Shown: one piece after another, positions 40,801 through 55,800 of the stretch
Layout: each line of letters begins with the position of its first letter
Numbering within the stretch: position 1 is the first letter of the stretch
Assembly (NCBI GenBank): GCA_022605425.2
Contig: CM061247.1
Location: forward strand, 248,001-312,000
From: Hamiltosporidium tvaerminnensis
Taxonomy: Eukaryota > Microsporidia > Dubosqiidae
Reading direction: 5' to 3'
Length of the DNA stretch: 64,000 bases
The notes under the pieces: generated by a model
What the model saw: only the letters and a program-made list of their open reading frames with translations
Told to the model about the DNA's origin: nothing
Databases searched by the model: none
Position numbers and translations under genes: made by a program

Positions 40801-43800
40801 ATAAAAGTTTGTATTGGTGGGGGAAGTCCTCAATATGTCGAAATTTTTTCTACAAATATATTTTGTACTTTTGATATGGAACTAGATCAGAGACCTCAGC
40901 GGAACCTGTAAATACTTTACATGTAACAGCCTAAAAACCTAGCCTCGGTCACTCAGGTTAGAAGACTTAGCGCTTAAGAGCTACAAAAACGAAACCCATT
41001 AAAGTCAGGAAGTTAAATAGCAGGCTATATCTTTTGATATTACATTGCCTATCTAAGTAGGCCTATGTAAGGGGCGAAATAAATCTTAGCTAGAATTTTA
41101 TTAAGTTCGGAAAATGTGGAGTAAGACAGAATGCGTATAGTCTTAGGGAAGCCTATGATGAGGTTCTACCTACGATCACACACCATGTAATTGACAATAA
41201 AGAACTCTGAGGAACTGCCATACCCATTAATTGGCCTCTACACATCTTCTAAATGAAAATATTTGGGATTTAGGTATCCTAGAAGACACAAATAGAGTGT
41301 TGGAGCAGGAGTTATTTTTGTTACCCTAGAACTGCATTAATATCATGAAAACAACACGTCACTTGCCATTGTTTTAAAAGATGTGATATTTTCCAATTCA
41401 CCAAAATTATATTTTCTTATGGAATTAAAACAGTTTTTTATCTATGTTTTTAGATTTTAATATTTCTGATTAAATTAATTTATTAAAATTTTTAATCTAA
41501 AAGATATCCCTGTGTAAATGAAATACATATATTTTGCGGCGATAATTTTTAGCAAATTGAGTGCGAATCAATTTGTGTCCTTCTATTTTAGCAATAAGGG
41601 TTTTGATTTAAAAGGAGAATCTATAATACTCAAAGATATAGAGCTCTCGAACGAAGAAAGGCAACAGTTAAACGATCTAAGATCATATCGTAATATCGTG
41701 AAAAAAATACAGAATAAAGACGACACACCTTTATTTACAACAAATACAGATGATAAAAGCACAAAAATAATCTATCCAGGAAATATCAAATTCAAAATAG
41801 GAATAATTGAGAATATGAAATCTCAAAAATATCCGAAGTTCTATGTTGGCCATTTAATATCAAAAGAAGTATTCGAATATATGATCGAAATATTATGTGA
41901 TATAAACCGCATAAATTTCAAGTTACCTGCCTTTTTATATATACAGTTAATCAATGGTATTATTGGTTTAAAGCCAGAAACAAATTTTTACTTTCGTAGC
42001 TTACTATCACGTTTGAACTATTGGGCTTTTACTGGAAACCATTTAAATGAAATTATCAAGAATAAAGATACGTTGAATTTCGATAATTCTTTTACAAAAC
42101 AATTTTTTTATATGACTGCCTTCATTTCATATTTGAATTATCTCAACATTTCTGTAACTTTTTTAAATTCAAAAATGATACTTTCAAGTTCAAGTATTAC
42201 CAATTATAATATTTATCCGTCAAAAGATAAATTAGATAATAAATACAATTTAATATTTGAAGATAAAACTTTGATAATTTTTTTTACAAATATTAATGAG
42301 CATAATAGACTATTATATGAATGGATGTTCCTTGAAATGGATAATATTGCAACAATAACATTTTTAGATCTTAAGTCCTTGAATTATATTAATATTGAAG
42401 AATGTATAAATTGCTTATTATACAAAGAAAATATGTCATTAGAAATCATGGAATGTCTTAATATAAAAAATTACATCAGAAATATAAATAAATTCAGAGT
42501 GAAAAAATTAAAAAAGATGAAATTAGAAGATATTCATTTGACTTTAGAAGATCTTTCAAGTTTTTTAGAATTCAAAAATATTGACAACATTGAATTTGAT
42601 AATTGTAGTTTTGATGAGGGTGAAATATCGGGTGAATTTACATTTGTGTTTTCGTGCATTCAAATCAATAATATGAAAATCAGCAATCTTGTGGTTAGCT
42701 TTCTTAAAAAAGCATTTTTTGGCTTTTTATATCTAAAGAATGTGGAATTTATTAATTCCTTTGGTTTACTTAATATTTTTTCTGATACAGAGGAGGGCAA
42801 ACATGCCAATATAATAGAATTAACCGATTTAAATCTAAATGATGATTTTTTTGATTTAATATTCTATTTTAAAAACTTGAATATCATCGAAATGAAATCA
42901 GTGGAAAATGTATCTTTTAAAATTAAAAACAAAGAAAGGTTGGAATTAATTAGACTAAAAAGAATTTCGATTAAAGATTGTGGTTTAACAGATGAAACAA
43001 GCAATATATGGTTTATTTCGGGCTTAAATTTCCTAATATTATACAGAATTAAGAATATTTCTGCATTATTTAAGAATATAAATGACGAAAAAAATACGGA
43101 ATCATTAGAAGTATTAAAGATAAAGGGTACCCCTTTGTGTCATTCAGATATGGAAAATATATCAAAATTTTCAAACTTAATCAAACTCAAATTACACAGT
43201 TGTAATTTAGATTCATCTCACTTAATTTACATTAAAAAAGTTACATCTCACGCTGAATTTCGCAAGATAATTTTGACAAATAATAAAATATATGAAGTGC
43301 CAGGTGGATGCAGGGGTATTTTTAAAAATTTTGTGTTTGCTATTTTAGATCGTTGCAATTTTTGTGCGGGTTCTATAAGTTTATTATTTGAGGAAGCTAA
43401 AAAAAGTTGCATCGAAGTCTTGGATTTCAGTTATAATTCTTTAAATAGAAATGATCTTATATTTATTAGCGCTCTTAAAAGATTAGTAGTTCTTAAAGTA
43501 AATGGAGTAAAATTAGAAGGAGATGCGGAGCTTGATAATTTAACTTTAAAAGGTCTACCAAAGAATTTGAAATATTTAGAAATAAAACAACTAAATATTT
43601 GTACGAAGGATATCGAGGCATTGGCTAAATTTACGGTTTTAAACGAACTTAAAATATCGGAAGATTCTTATAAACTCTTAAAAAAAACTAATATAGAGAT
43701 TCCCTGCAGAAATATTAGGATAGGAAAAAAGAAAGATTATGATTCGATTGATAGCAAGGAAACTGATTCATAGCAATTAAAAATTTTTTATTTGTTTTCT

Positions 43801-46800
43801 TTTGAACAATGTTTACAATTTTGTGTATCGAGGCTTCATTTTAACTCAATAAAAAATTTCTAATTGAAAAGAATATTTTTTAAATTTGATAGTATCATAT
43901 TTCTCTTATATAAAGTATTTTTTGGCTCTTTATATTTAAATTACATCCAAGCTTTAGCTTTCGTTTGAAATATAATTGTTTTATTTGTTTACAAATAGTA
44001 TTGATATTAATATTTTGAAAAATTAGTATTAATTCTTTTTTTTATAGCAAATTTTTATATTTAATATTTTAATTATCTTAGTATAATTCATACTCAAAAT
44101 TTTATACATGTATCTATCTATTCTATGATTATTCTAACTATTTGTAGAAATATTTTTTATATATTTCTTTTTAGATTGTTCTTTTCCATACGGATGAAAT
44201 ACAATACATACATGAAATAAAGCTTTGTCAGAAAATAAATGTTCAGTAGTAATTTCTATTTCTAATGATAAGTTTTCAGCATACGCAAATGATTACCGTA
44301 CGAATGATACAAGGTTTATCAATCGAATATCAAACCCGGCTCTTGAAAGCCAATCCCGATATTTGTAATCAACAACTATTATCACAGGCATATTCATTGG
44401 TTTAAAAATAATTGAAATTACTTGTGGTATATGCATTAATTTGAAAAACTATTTATAACTTTTTCAAGTTGAAGCCATTATATACAAATATTTTTTTTTA
44501 ATAAGACATATAAAAATATATTACCATTCCTTGGGGAAAATATTCAAACTGAAAATCCATCTATGATAGTAAAATTTATGACTTAAAATTCATTCATAAA
44601 AACAGAAATCATAAATCAATCTCAACCCATGAAATTAGATGTATGAAAATTTTTACCTTATATGGTGTTTTAAAACATATATTCTAAAAAAAAACGTTCT
44701 CCTCAAATATTTTTTTAAAATTATTTTCTTTAAAAACAAAACATATTTCTGTCCCTTTATGGATGGAAAAAGTAGTGAGAAAATATCTGCGGATTTTTTT
44801 ACACATTTATATGGAGCAACCGTAAAACATTTATTAAATGAAAATGAAGATTCAAATGATATTTTGATAAATGTAGGTGAGAAAATAGGAAATAGACTTA
44901 TAGATGATTATTTTTATAGAAGTAATTGTAAAAAAACCATGAATATAAAAGAAGTAGCAAATAATATTTGCAACACGTTTTTTCCTTTATATTTAGGATA
45001 TTCTCCACAATTAATTGAAAACAATGGTATTTTTTCCATTAAACTCGAAAGCTTCTATCTTCTAAAGTTTATTGATACAAGTAATGAAGAAATATTTTCT
45101 AAAAAAAATGTAAAATTTTTGAATATATTTGTCGGTATTTTAAAATCTGTATACTCTTATCTTTCTAGTGACAAGATAGTGTTTACAGATAATTCTGATA
45201 AGGAATTTATTATTTCAGTTTCTGAGGTACAAAAAAAAGAAAATGAATCCTTTGTAATTTTAGACACCAAAGTAAATATTGAAAACTGATTTATATAAAA
45301 ATTTCTTTGTGCCTATATTTTTAATTTCATTCATACTTTTATTAAACCGGTCAATATAGACGTGCTGAATTTAAAATAATACTAAAAACTTATTTTAAAA
45401 TTGATTTCTATTTACCATGTTTAGGTGGAGGGAGGATACCCACATAAAAAAACTTTCTGCTTGGCAATGAGTATGTTAATTGGTTTGAGGATCATTGTTT
45501 GGATTTTTGATGGGTATAAAACCACACTACATCTTCGTTATTCCATGGGAGTTGTTATGAGGAGGAGAGGTCTAAGAAATTGCGAAACTTTTTCTACAAA
45601 TTTATTTGTAATTTTTTATGTAACTGGACCAAAGGCCGCAGCTGAACTCGTAGGTAATAGCCATTTAAAAGCATGGAAACCTAGCCTTGCTCACTCAGGT
45701 CAGAAGACTTAGGGCCTGGGAGATATAAAATAAAAAACTATTTAAAGCAGGGAGAGCTAAGTAGCAAATTATACCTGTTGGTATGACATTGCACTATCTA
45801 GGTGGACCCCATGTAACTCTCTGAAAAATATCTTAACTAGAAGTTTATTGGGTTCAGAAAGTGTAGAGTAAGTAAGAATGCTGCATAGTCTTAGGGGAGA
45901 GCAGGGTAAGTTTCAGCCTTCGATCACACACCATGTAACGGACATTAACGAACTCCGGGCAACTGCCTCGCCTAGTAATTAGGTTCTACATACCTGGTAT
46001 ATGAAAGGCTTTGGAACGTAGTTAGCGCAGAGAGTACCCTTGGAGTGTTGGGGTAGCAGATTTATGTTTAACCTAGAACTGCGTAATGCCATGAAAACAA
46101 ATATAACACTTGCTACTGTCTTAAATAGATGTAATACTTTTAAATAAAGTTTATGACAGATTAATTTCGAAGTTTTTGCTTTAACTGATAAATTTATTTT
46201 CAGAGAGGTGCAATACGACCGTATGAACATTTAAGCTAACTTTCACAAAAGTATTTTTATGCTAAAATAAAGTTATAAATTATATAAAAAATATGAAAAT
46301 TTATAAGAATAGCTGTGATATATATTTTATCAGAATATACGCGGTAGAATCTTCAATATGAAATAGATAAAGGAATAAACAAAAGTATTTTGTGAATTAA
46401 AAAATGTATGCCTTATTGAGACCGAATTATTCTAATATTATTACACATAGAAATATTAGTAAATCAAAATGAGATCTGTAGTGAACAGTATACAAATAAT
46501 ATTTTTAAAGACAAAATTAAATGATTTTCATTCCATCTAATCAATTTATTTAATCTTCTTATCTAAAACCGCAATATTTAATTTTCTTCTGAATATTTTT
46601 AAGATAAACATATGTAAAAATTATGCTATTATTTTCTAGCCTTAAAGATTTCTTCCAATGCCTTTTCTTTGTTTTTAGTTTTATTAATTTGTAAAGCCAA
46701 TTGTATTTCTGAGTTTTGAAACGTATCAACAGTACCGCTATTAAAACAAGATATATTTCTTTTGATTTCCAAAGAATCATTGATAATTTTTGGATTTAAA

Positions 46801-49800
46801 AACTTGGAAGCAATTTCAATTCCATTAATTATTTTATTTATTCCGGATGTAACCTTAAAATTACAATTTTTTAAAACATTTACATTTTGGTATTTTTTTA
46901 AACATAAAATAATTTCATTAAAATGAGTAATAAAATATGTAAAAGATTTTTTAAAAACCAAATATTTTGATACAACTACTGAAAAAGATATGCTATCTAA
47001 ATAACTTGTAGATCTTCCTAATTCATCTATGATAATTAAACTATTTGAATCAGAAAAATCCAAAATATTTTTTATGTCCAATAATTCTACAGCAAATGAA
47101 GATAAATTCATTTCCATGTTATCTTCACTGTTTAATCTTGTTAAAATATTTTTAAATGGTTTTAAAGATGCATATTTGCCAATGATTGGACAACCTATCT
47201 GACCCATTATACAAATAAGAGCTATGTGTTTGACATATGTTGTTTTACCACTCATGTTTGTTCCTGTAATTATATTGAAATTTAGATCAGGACAACAGTA
47301 AAAAGAATTTAGAATAGAGTTTTTAGCTGTAAAAAATGGATGATGTGATTCTGTAACTATTAATGAATCCCCGAATTCTGGAATACAACATTTATATTTT
47401 TTTGTAAAAATATAAAATGATATAACCAGATCTACCAATCCTATAATATTTCCCAAAATATGGAAAATTTCTAGAAATGAAAATATTTTTTTCTTTGAAA
47501 ATTCAAATATTTTACTAGAAATTTCCATTACTTGCAAATAAGAATCTTTAATTCGTAAATTTATTTTTTGTACTTCAACTGAAGTAAATAAAATAAATCC
47601 TTTTTTTCTAGAAATTAATATAAATTCTGTACTGGCATTCTGAATTGAAAAGGGATCTTCTCGTATAATATCATCATTTTGATTTTTATAAATATCTTTA
47701 TAAAAATTATCTTCAATTATTTTAAATTCATCGGATTTAATTTTAAATAAATAACCTTTTGCAGTGTCAAACACCAAATTTATACTTAAAGAATATTTTG
47801 ATTCATAATCTGACAGAATTTCATAAAGATCATTTAAGTTTTCACTATATATTTGTCTTGAAATATCTAACTTCGTATCAACACCATTTCTAATTATTTT
47901 AATACAACTTGATATATTCTCTTGTGTATTATGAGAATATAAAGCAGTTCTATCGAATATTTTATTTATCGAATTAATTATTTCGGATATTTCTGGCCGA
48001 AATATAATATTAAAAAAGTCTTTGAGAATTAAATTTTTTGTGAGAATTTCTTTACTCTCATATTTTTGGTAAAAAGATTTTATCCCTTCAATTATATTGA
48101 ATAAGGAATTTAATTTAACACAACAACCAACATCATATTCATAATTACTGTCGCTTCTTTCTTTATATAAAAAATTTATTATCTGATCAATGTCAACAAG
48201 ACTTTTAAAATATTTTTCCAAAGTATGAAAGACTATTTGATTTTCAGAAAAAAATATTATTAAGTCATGTCTATTTGTAATCTCATTGGTATCCAGTAAA
48301 GGTTGTGCTAAATTATATTTCAATAGTTTTTCCCCCATTTTAGTTTTTGTATTTTTTAATAAACCATAAAGGGTAGGTCCTTTGTTATCTTTACTCTTGA
48401 ATATTTCTAAATCTTCAATGGTTTTCTGTGAAATAAACATAAACTGATCCAATAAAATATATTCTAAAAAACATGAATTTATATTTTTATCAAGAAATTT
48501 GTATAAAGCTGATAAAGAAGAAAGCGTAAAATGCTTATCTCTAAGTGATTCTATATTAAAATTATTTTTAAGGTTTTCTAATATTAAAGAATCAATATCT
48601 TCCTCAAAATTGTTTCGAGGTAAAATTATTATATCTGATTCTTGTACTTCTTTGTGTAAAATATTTTCTAAAACATTTTGATTTTCCGAAATTATAATTT
48701 TATTTACAGAATCTATTTTTAATCTTTGAATTAATATATGAAAAGACCAATTGTCTGTAAATTCAAAAATTTCTATTTTGTTTGTTGTACTTTCATGGAT
48801 AGAAAGCCCTACTAGTGGGAACGTACTTCTACTTATTGCTATACACGCTGTTTTTGTTTGGTTATCAGTCCTATCGCAATTCATAAGCATAAAAATAGAA
48901 AAAATTACAAATTATTTTGTGCATAAACAGATATTTAAACTTATATTAAAAAATTATTCATAAAAATTTGTTAAATCACTTTATTTAAAAGTATCACATC
49001 TTTTTTAAAACAGTGGCAAGTGTTATATTTGTTTTCATGACATTAACGCAGTTCTAGGTTTAACATAAATAACTGCTACCCCAAAACTCCATCAGTAACC
49101 CCTGCGATACCTACGTCCCAAAGCCTTTCATTTACCAGGTGTGTAGAACCTAATTACTAGGCGAGGCAGTTGCCCGGAGTTCGTTAATGTCCGTTGCATG
49201 GAGTGTGATCGAAGGCCGAAGCCCCCCCTGGGCTCCCCCAAGACTATGCAGCATTCCCACTTACTCTACACTTTCTGAACCCAATAAACCTTCCGGCTAA
49301 GATATATTTCAGAGAATTACATGGGGTCCACCTAGACAGTGCAATGTCATACCAACAGGTATAACCTGCTACTTAGCTCTCCCGGCTTTAAATGGTTTTT
49401 TGTTTTATATCTCCCAGGCGCTAAGTCTTCTAACCCGAGTGAGCAAGGCTAGGTTTCCATGTTTTTACATGGCAATTACCTACATGTTCAGCTGCGGTCT
49501 GCAATCTGGTTACATAAAAAACTACAAATAAATTTGTAGAAAAAGTTTCTCCATTTCTTAGACCTCTCCTCCTCATACAAACTCCCATGGAACAACCGAA
49601 GATGTAGTATGGTTTTATTCCCACCAAAAATCCAAACAATGATCTCACACCAGTTTCACACACTCATTGCCAAGCAGAAAGTTTTTTATGTGGTTATCCT
49701 CCCTCCACCTAAAATTTGTTAAATAATATAGAATTTAAGTATTATATTAATTATCGGGGTGAACTTTCGATGAAGGCTAGACGAAAAATGAAAATTTTTT

Positions 49801-52800
49801 AGGGGTTAAAAATTTCTTTATTCTTACCCCTTTTTTGTCAATTTACAAAAAAAAATTAAAATTCAAAACATTTAAGTCCTTAATAAATATCTAAATTTCG
49901 CCTTAAAATTTCTCCATAAAAGTAATTTAATTTTCTATTTATATGATACTTGTTAACGGTGGAGAACTATTTATCAAAATCTCCAGAATGCAGATCAGAA
50001 AGTACAATCACAAAGCGGAGAATTTTTTTATTTGAACAACACGATTTGGTTTAATCATGTTTTATTTGAAATATAACTCTAAATGGATTAATTCTTTCTT
50101 TAAGAAGTATTCGCTTCTGCGTACGGTTTGTGATAAGAAATATACCTAATATTGCTTCGGTGCAATTAAAAATTTCAAAATTGGCTTCATGATGTAATTT
50201 ATATCATATGGGGATTTACATTTATACTGCCATATGATACCTTCAGAGAAAAGCATTGTTTTTAGGATGCAACTATAGCAGACTCTATTAAAGACTTGAG
50301 ATTACTAATAGAAAGTGATCGCTTGTATTCCTTTGAGAAAATTGGTGGGCCCAACGAAATAGTGCAGATGGACGAAACTGTTATAGGCAAGAGGAAGTAT
50401 AACAGAGATCGTCTTATTAGCCAAAAATAGATGTTCGGAGCTATTTTGAGAACAACAAAGAGGTTATATATGCAAATTGTTCTTAATAGAACGCTGAGTG
50501 CTTTATAAAATGCTGTATATAATTCTATCTCTTCAGGAAGTACAGTATATTCCGAGGAACATTATTCATACCTATCAATATTCAGAGATAATCAAATTTT
50601 TCTTGTAATAGTGTAAACCATTCAACAAATTTTGTATCAGAATCGGGTATTCATACAAACACAATCGAAAATTTATGATCGAGATTCAAAAGGTTTAAAA
50701 CAAAACATAATTAATACAAATTCTTAAGTTGAATGATTACATTTAAGAATATATTTTAGAAAAATCATCATGGTACGACCCGTAGTACACTTTTTTTAAA
50801 AATTATTGGGACATTTTATTAAACAAAGTGGTTATTATTTTACATTATTCTATTTAATAAAAAGTAAATTGGCAAAAAAAGGGTATAAATAACGAAATTT
50901 TGACCCCTGAAGAATTTTCATTTTTCCTCTAGCCTTCATCGAAAATCCAACCTACTTTTAAATAATTTTAAAAACGTTTACCTATGTCTTATTTGCCATC
51001 TAATATAAATAACCGAATCTATTTTTTTAGAAGAATACTTTAGATTATTAATATAAAACAACTAGTTGATTGTCCAAAGCAGCATTCGATTCATTAAGTA
51101 TCAGAATAAGATTCGTATACGGTTTCATGAAAAACCAAAGATATAAATTATGATTAGATCTATTTTTTTCTTTTAAACGGTAATACAATGTAGTTAAAGG
51201 TTTTTCTCAAGTATTAATTTTTTTCGATGAAAAAATTGCCTTAAAACTATCATTTATCAAATTACAACATTCACTCTATAGTCTATACATTTGGAAGGAA
51301 AAGTTTGGTTCGTTTTTCTATAACGGATTCGAGTCCTTAATATTCTTTTTTTACAATTAAAACAATCCTTTATCTATGTTTTTAGATTTTAAAATTTTTG
51401 ATTAAATTAATTTATTAAAATTTTTAATCTAAAAGATATCCCTGGGTAAATGAAATACATATATTTTGCGGCGATAATTTTTAGCAAATTGAGTGCGAAT
51501 CAAATTGTATCGTTCTATTTTAGCGGAAAAGGTTTTGATTTAAAAGAGAGAATCGATAATACACAAAGATATAGAGCTCTCAAACGAAGAAAGGCAACAG
51601 TTAAACGATCTAAGACCATATCGTAATATCGTGAAGAAAATACAGAATAAAGACAGCAAATGTTTACTAACAACGAGTACACATGATAATAGTATAAAAA
51701 TAATCTATCCGGGAAATATCAAATTCAAAATAGGAATAATAGAGAATATGAAATCCAAGACAAATCCGAAGTTCTATGTTGGCCATTTAATATCAAAAGA
51801 AGTATTCGAATATATGATCGAAATATTATGTGATATAAACCGCATAAATTTCAAGTTACCTGCCTTTTTATATATACAGTTAATCAATGGTATTATTGGT
51901 TTAAAGCCAGAAACAAATTTTTACTTTCGTAGCTTACTATCACGTTTGAACTATTGGGCTTTTACTGGAAACCATTTAAATGAGATCATCGAGAATAAGA
52001 ATAAGTTGAATTTCGATAATTCTTTTACAAAACAATTTTTTTATATGACTGCCTTCATTTCGTATTTGAATTATCTCAACATTTCTGTAACTTTTTTAAA
52101 TTCAAAAATGATACTTTCAAGTTCAAGTATTACCAATCTTAATACTTATCCGTCAAAAGAAAAATTAGATAATAAACTCAATTTAATATTTGAAGATAAA
52201 ACTTTGATGATTTTTTTTACAAATATTAATGAGCATAATAGACTATTATATGAATGGATGTTCCTTGAAATGGATAATATTGCAACAATAACATTTTTAG
52301 ATCTTAAGTCCTTGAATTATATTAATATTGAAGAATGTATAAATTGCTTATTATACAAAGAAAATATGTCATTAGAAATCATGGAATGTATTAATATAAA
52401 AAATTGTATAAGAAATATAAATAAATTCAGACTGAAAAAATTAAAAAAGATGAAACTAGAAGATATTCATTTGACTTTAGAAGATCTTTCAAGTTTTTTA
52501 GAATTCAAAAATATTGACAACATTGAATTTGATAATTGTAGTTTTGATGAGGGTGAAATATCGGGTGAATTTACATTTGTGTTTTCGTACATTCAAATCA
52601 ATAATATGAAAATCAGCAATCTTGTGGTTAGCTTTCTTAAAAAAGCATTTTTTGGCTTTTTATATCTAAAGAATGTGGAATTTATTAATTCCTTTGGTTT
52701 ACTTAATATTTTTTCTGATACAGAGGGGGGCAAACATGCCAATATAATAGAATTAACCGATTTAAATCTAAATGATGATTTTTTTGATTTAATATTCTAT

Positions 52801-55800
52801 TTTAAAAACTTGAATATCATCGAAATGAAATCAGTGGAAAATGTATCTTTTAAAATTAAAAACAAAGAAAGGTTGGAATTAATTAGACTAAAAAAAATTT
52901 CGCTTAAAGATTGTGGTTTAACAGATGAAACAAGCAATATATGGTTTATTTCTAGTTTAAATTGTCTAGTACTGTATCGAATAAAGAATGTTGCAAATAT
53001 TTTTAACAATTTAAAAGGCAAAAAAATTACAGAATTATTAGAAATACTAAAGATAAAGGATACCCCCTTGAGCCATTCGGATATGGAAAATATATCAAAA
53101 TTTTCGCAATTAACCAACCTAAAATTACACAGTTGTAATTTAGATTCATCTCACTTAATTTACATTAAAGAAGTTACATCTCAAGCTGAATGTCGCACGA
53201 TAATTTTGACGAATAATAAAATATATAAAGTGCCAGGTGGATGCAGGGGTGTTTTTAAATACCCTTTGTATGTTATTTTAGATCGTTGCAATTTTTGCGC
53301 AGGTTCTATAAGTTTATTATTTGAGGAAGCTAGGGAATGCAACATCGAAATGTTAGATTATAGTTATAATTCTTTAAATAGAAATGATCTCATATTTATA
53401 GACAGTTTTAAAAACTTGATGGTTCTTAAAATAAACGGAATAAAATTACAAGAAGATACTGAGCTTGATAATTTAACTTATAAAGGTCTTACAAAAAATT
53501 TGAAATATTTGGAAATAAAACAGCTAAATATACGTACGAGGGATGTAAAAGCTTTGGCGAAATTTACAGGGTTGACGGAAATTAGGTTATCAGAAGAGGC
53601 TTATATATTTTTAAATGAGACTAATATCAAAATTCCCTGCAAAACGTTTAAGATAGAGAAAATAATTAATTTTGATTTGATTGATAGCAAAGAAACCGAT
53701 TTAAAATAAACTTAAAATTTCTTTTTTTTATGAATGTCGACTAAATTTCTATTTTTCTCATTTGCATTTCCTTCTTCAATAAACATATAATTATTTTCCA
53801 ATGAAAATTCATAGTTTATAGTACCTTATTTTGTTCATAAAAAGCATTTGTTATTCTTAATATTAAAAATTAGATGCAAGATTTCATGAACAATTGAAAT
53901 ATGGTTGTTTTGTTTGGTCTTCAAATTGTTGCCAAGTATTAATATTTTGACAATTTTGCGTCAATTTTTTTTTTAGAAATCAATTTTTTCTAATTTATAT
54001 TTAACTGATCCCAATAGAATTTATACGTACAAATTCATACAAGTATATATTCCATAAAACTTTTAACCATTCGTTAAAATTTTCTTTTTAACTTGTTTCT
54101 TTCACGAAGAATAAAATAAAACCCACATATGAATTAGAGCTTTTCCATAAAATTGCGTTTCATGGTGATTTTTATTTTGAATAATAAGTTTTTAGCTTAA
54201 AGTAACTCATTACTGTTTAAAAGATAAAGATTTTCCTAATCGGATATCGAGGCGGCGTTTGAAATTCAATTTTTATACTCAAATCAATAATAAACCATTA
54301 CAAGCATATCTATTCGTTTAAAAAATACAAAAAATACTTATGGTATCTACTTTGAGGCTAAAAATTATGAATAACTTCTTCAGGTTGAAGTCATTATTTA
54401 GTCTTTATTTAAAAGTATCACATCTTTTTAAAATAGTAGCAAGTGTTATATTTATTTTTATGACATTAACGCAGTTCTAGGTTTAACATAAATAACTGCT
54501 ACCCCAAAACTCCATTTGTACCTTTTGCGATACCTACGTTCCAAAGTCTTTCATTTACCAGGTGTGTAGAACCTAATTAATAGGCGAGGCAGTTGCCCGG
54601 AGTTCGTTTATGTCCGTTGCATGGATTGTGATCGAAGGCCGAAGCTCCCCCTGGGCTCCTCCAAGACTATGCAGCATTTCCACTTACTCTACACTTGCCG
54701 AACCCAATAAACTTCTAGCTAAGATATTTTTCAGAGACTTACATGGGGTCCTCCTAAATAGTGCAATGTCATACCAACAGGTATAATCTCCTACTTAGCT
54801 CTCCCTGCTTTTAATGGTTTTTATTTTTATATCACCCAGGCGCTAAGTCTTCTAACCCGAGTGAGTAAGGCTAGGGTTTCATGCTTTTACATGGCAATTA
54901 CCTACATGTTCAGCTGCGGTCTGCAATCTGGTTACGTAAAAAACTTCAAATAAATTCGTAGAAAAAGTTTCTCCGTTTCTTAGACCTCTTCTCTTCATAA
55001 CAACTCCCATGGAACAACCGAAGATGTAGTGTGGTTGTATTCCCACCAAAAATCCAAACAATGATCTCACATCAGTTTCTCACACTCATTGCCAAGCAGA
55101 AAGTTTTTTATGTGGTTATCCTCCCTCCACTCGTCCTTATTTAAAAAACTATATTTTAGTAATTTAATTTATAAAATTATGGGTTAAAACTTCTTTATGG
55201 CTTTTATAAATTTCCTTCTACCTCTTTAAACACTATCGTTTCTTCCTCTAAACTCGACTATTTATTTATGATTATCGCGGTTCCTCAGACATGGTTCCTC
55301 CTTTTGGAATAAGGCGTGTAATATTTTTTGTTTTTAAACATTTAAAAATATCTTCATCTCTACTCGCTCGTTTTAAAGAATGTTTTAGTTTCTTATGAAT
55401 CTCGGCTCTATTAATAACCCCCATTAAAGCTCTATATTAACTTTCTTCGGCATTTAGTTCCGACTCAAGTCCTCTTTGTCTTTCAAAAGATTTTTTTTCG
55501 ACTATCTTCTTAATTAATATCGACTGAATATATGCCTAATTATAGAGATTTGGAGTCTTTTAGGTGTGACTTCTATTATTTGTTACAATATTGACACATT
55601 CCATCACATAGGGAATTATCCAAACAATACATTTATAAATAGGACCTATCTATTGGATAGCAGTCATAATTACTAAGTTTCATAGTTTCAACTATTGAAA
55701 AGGAGTTTTGTGAGAGGATCTCTGCTTCTATGCGTTTTATCGTATTCCGCCTCTCGCCTTAAAAAATACATCGGATCAACATTCCGAGTTTTGAATTTAA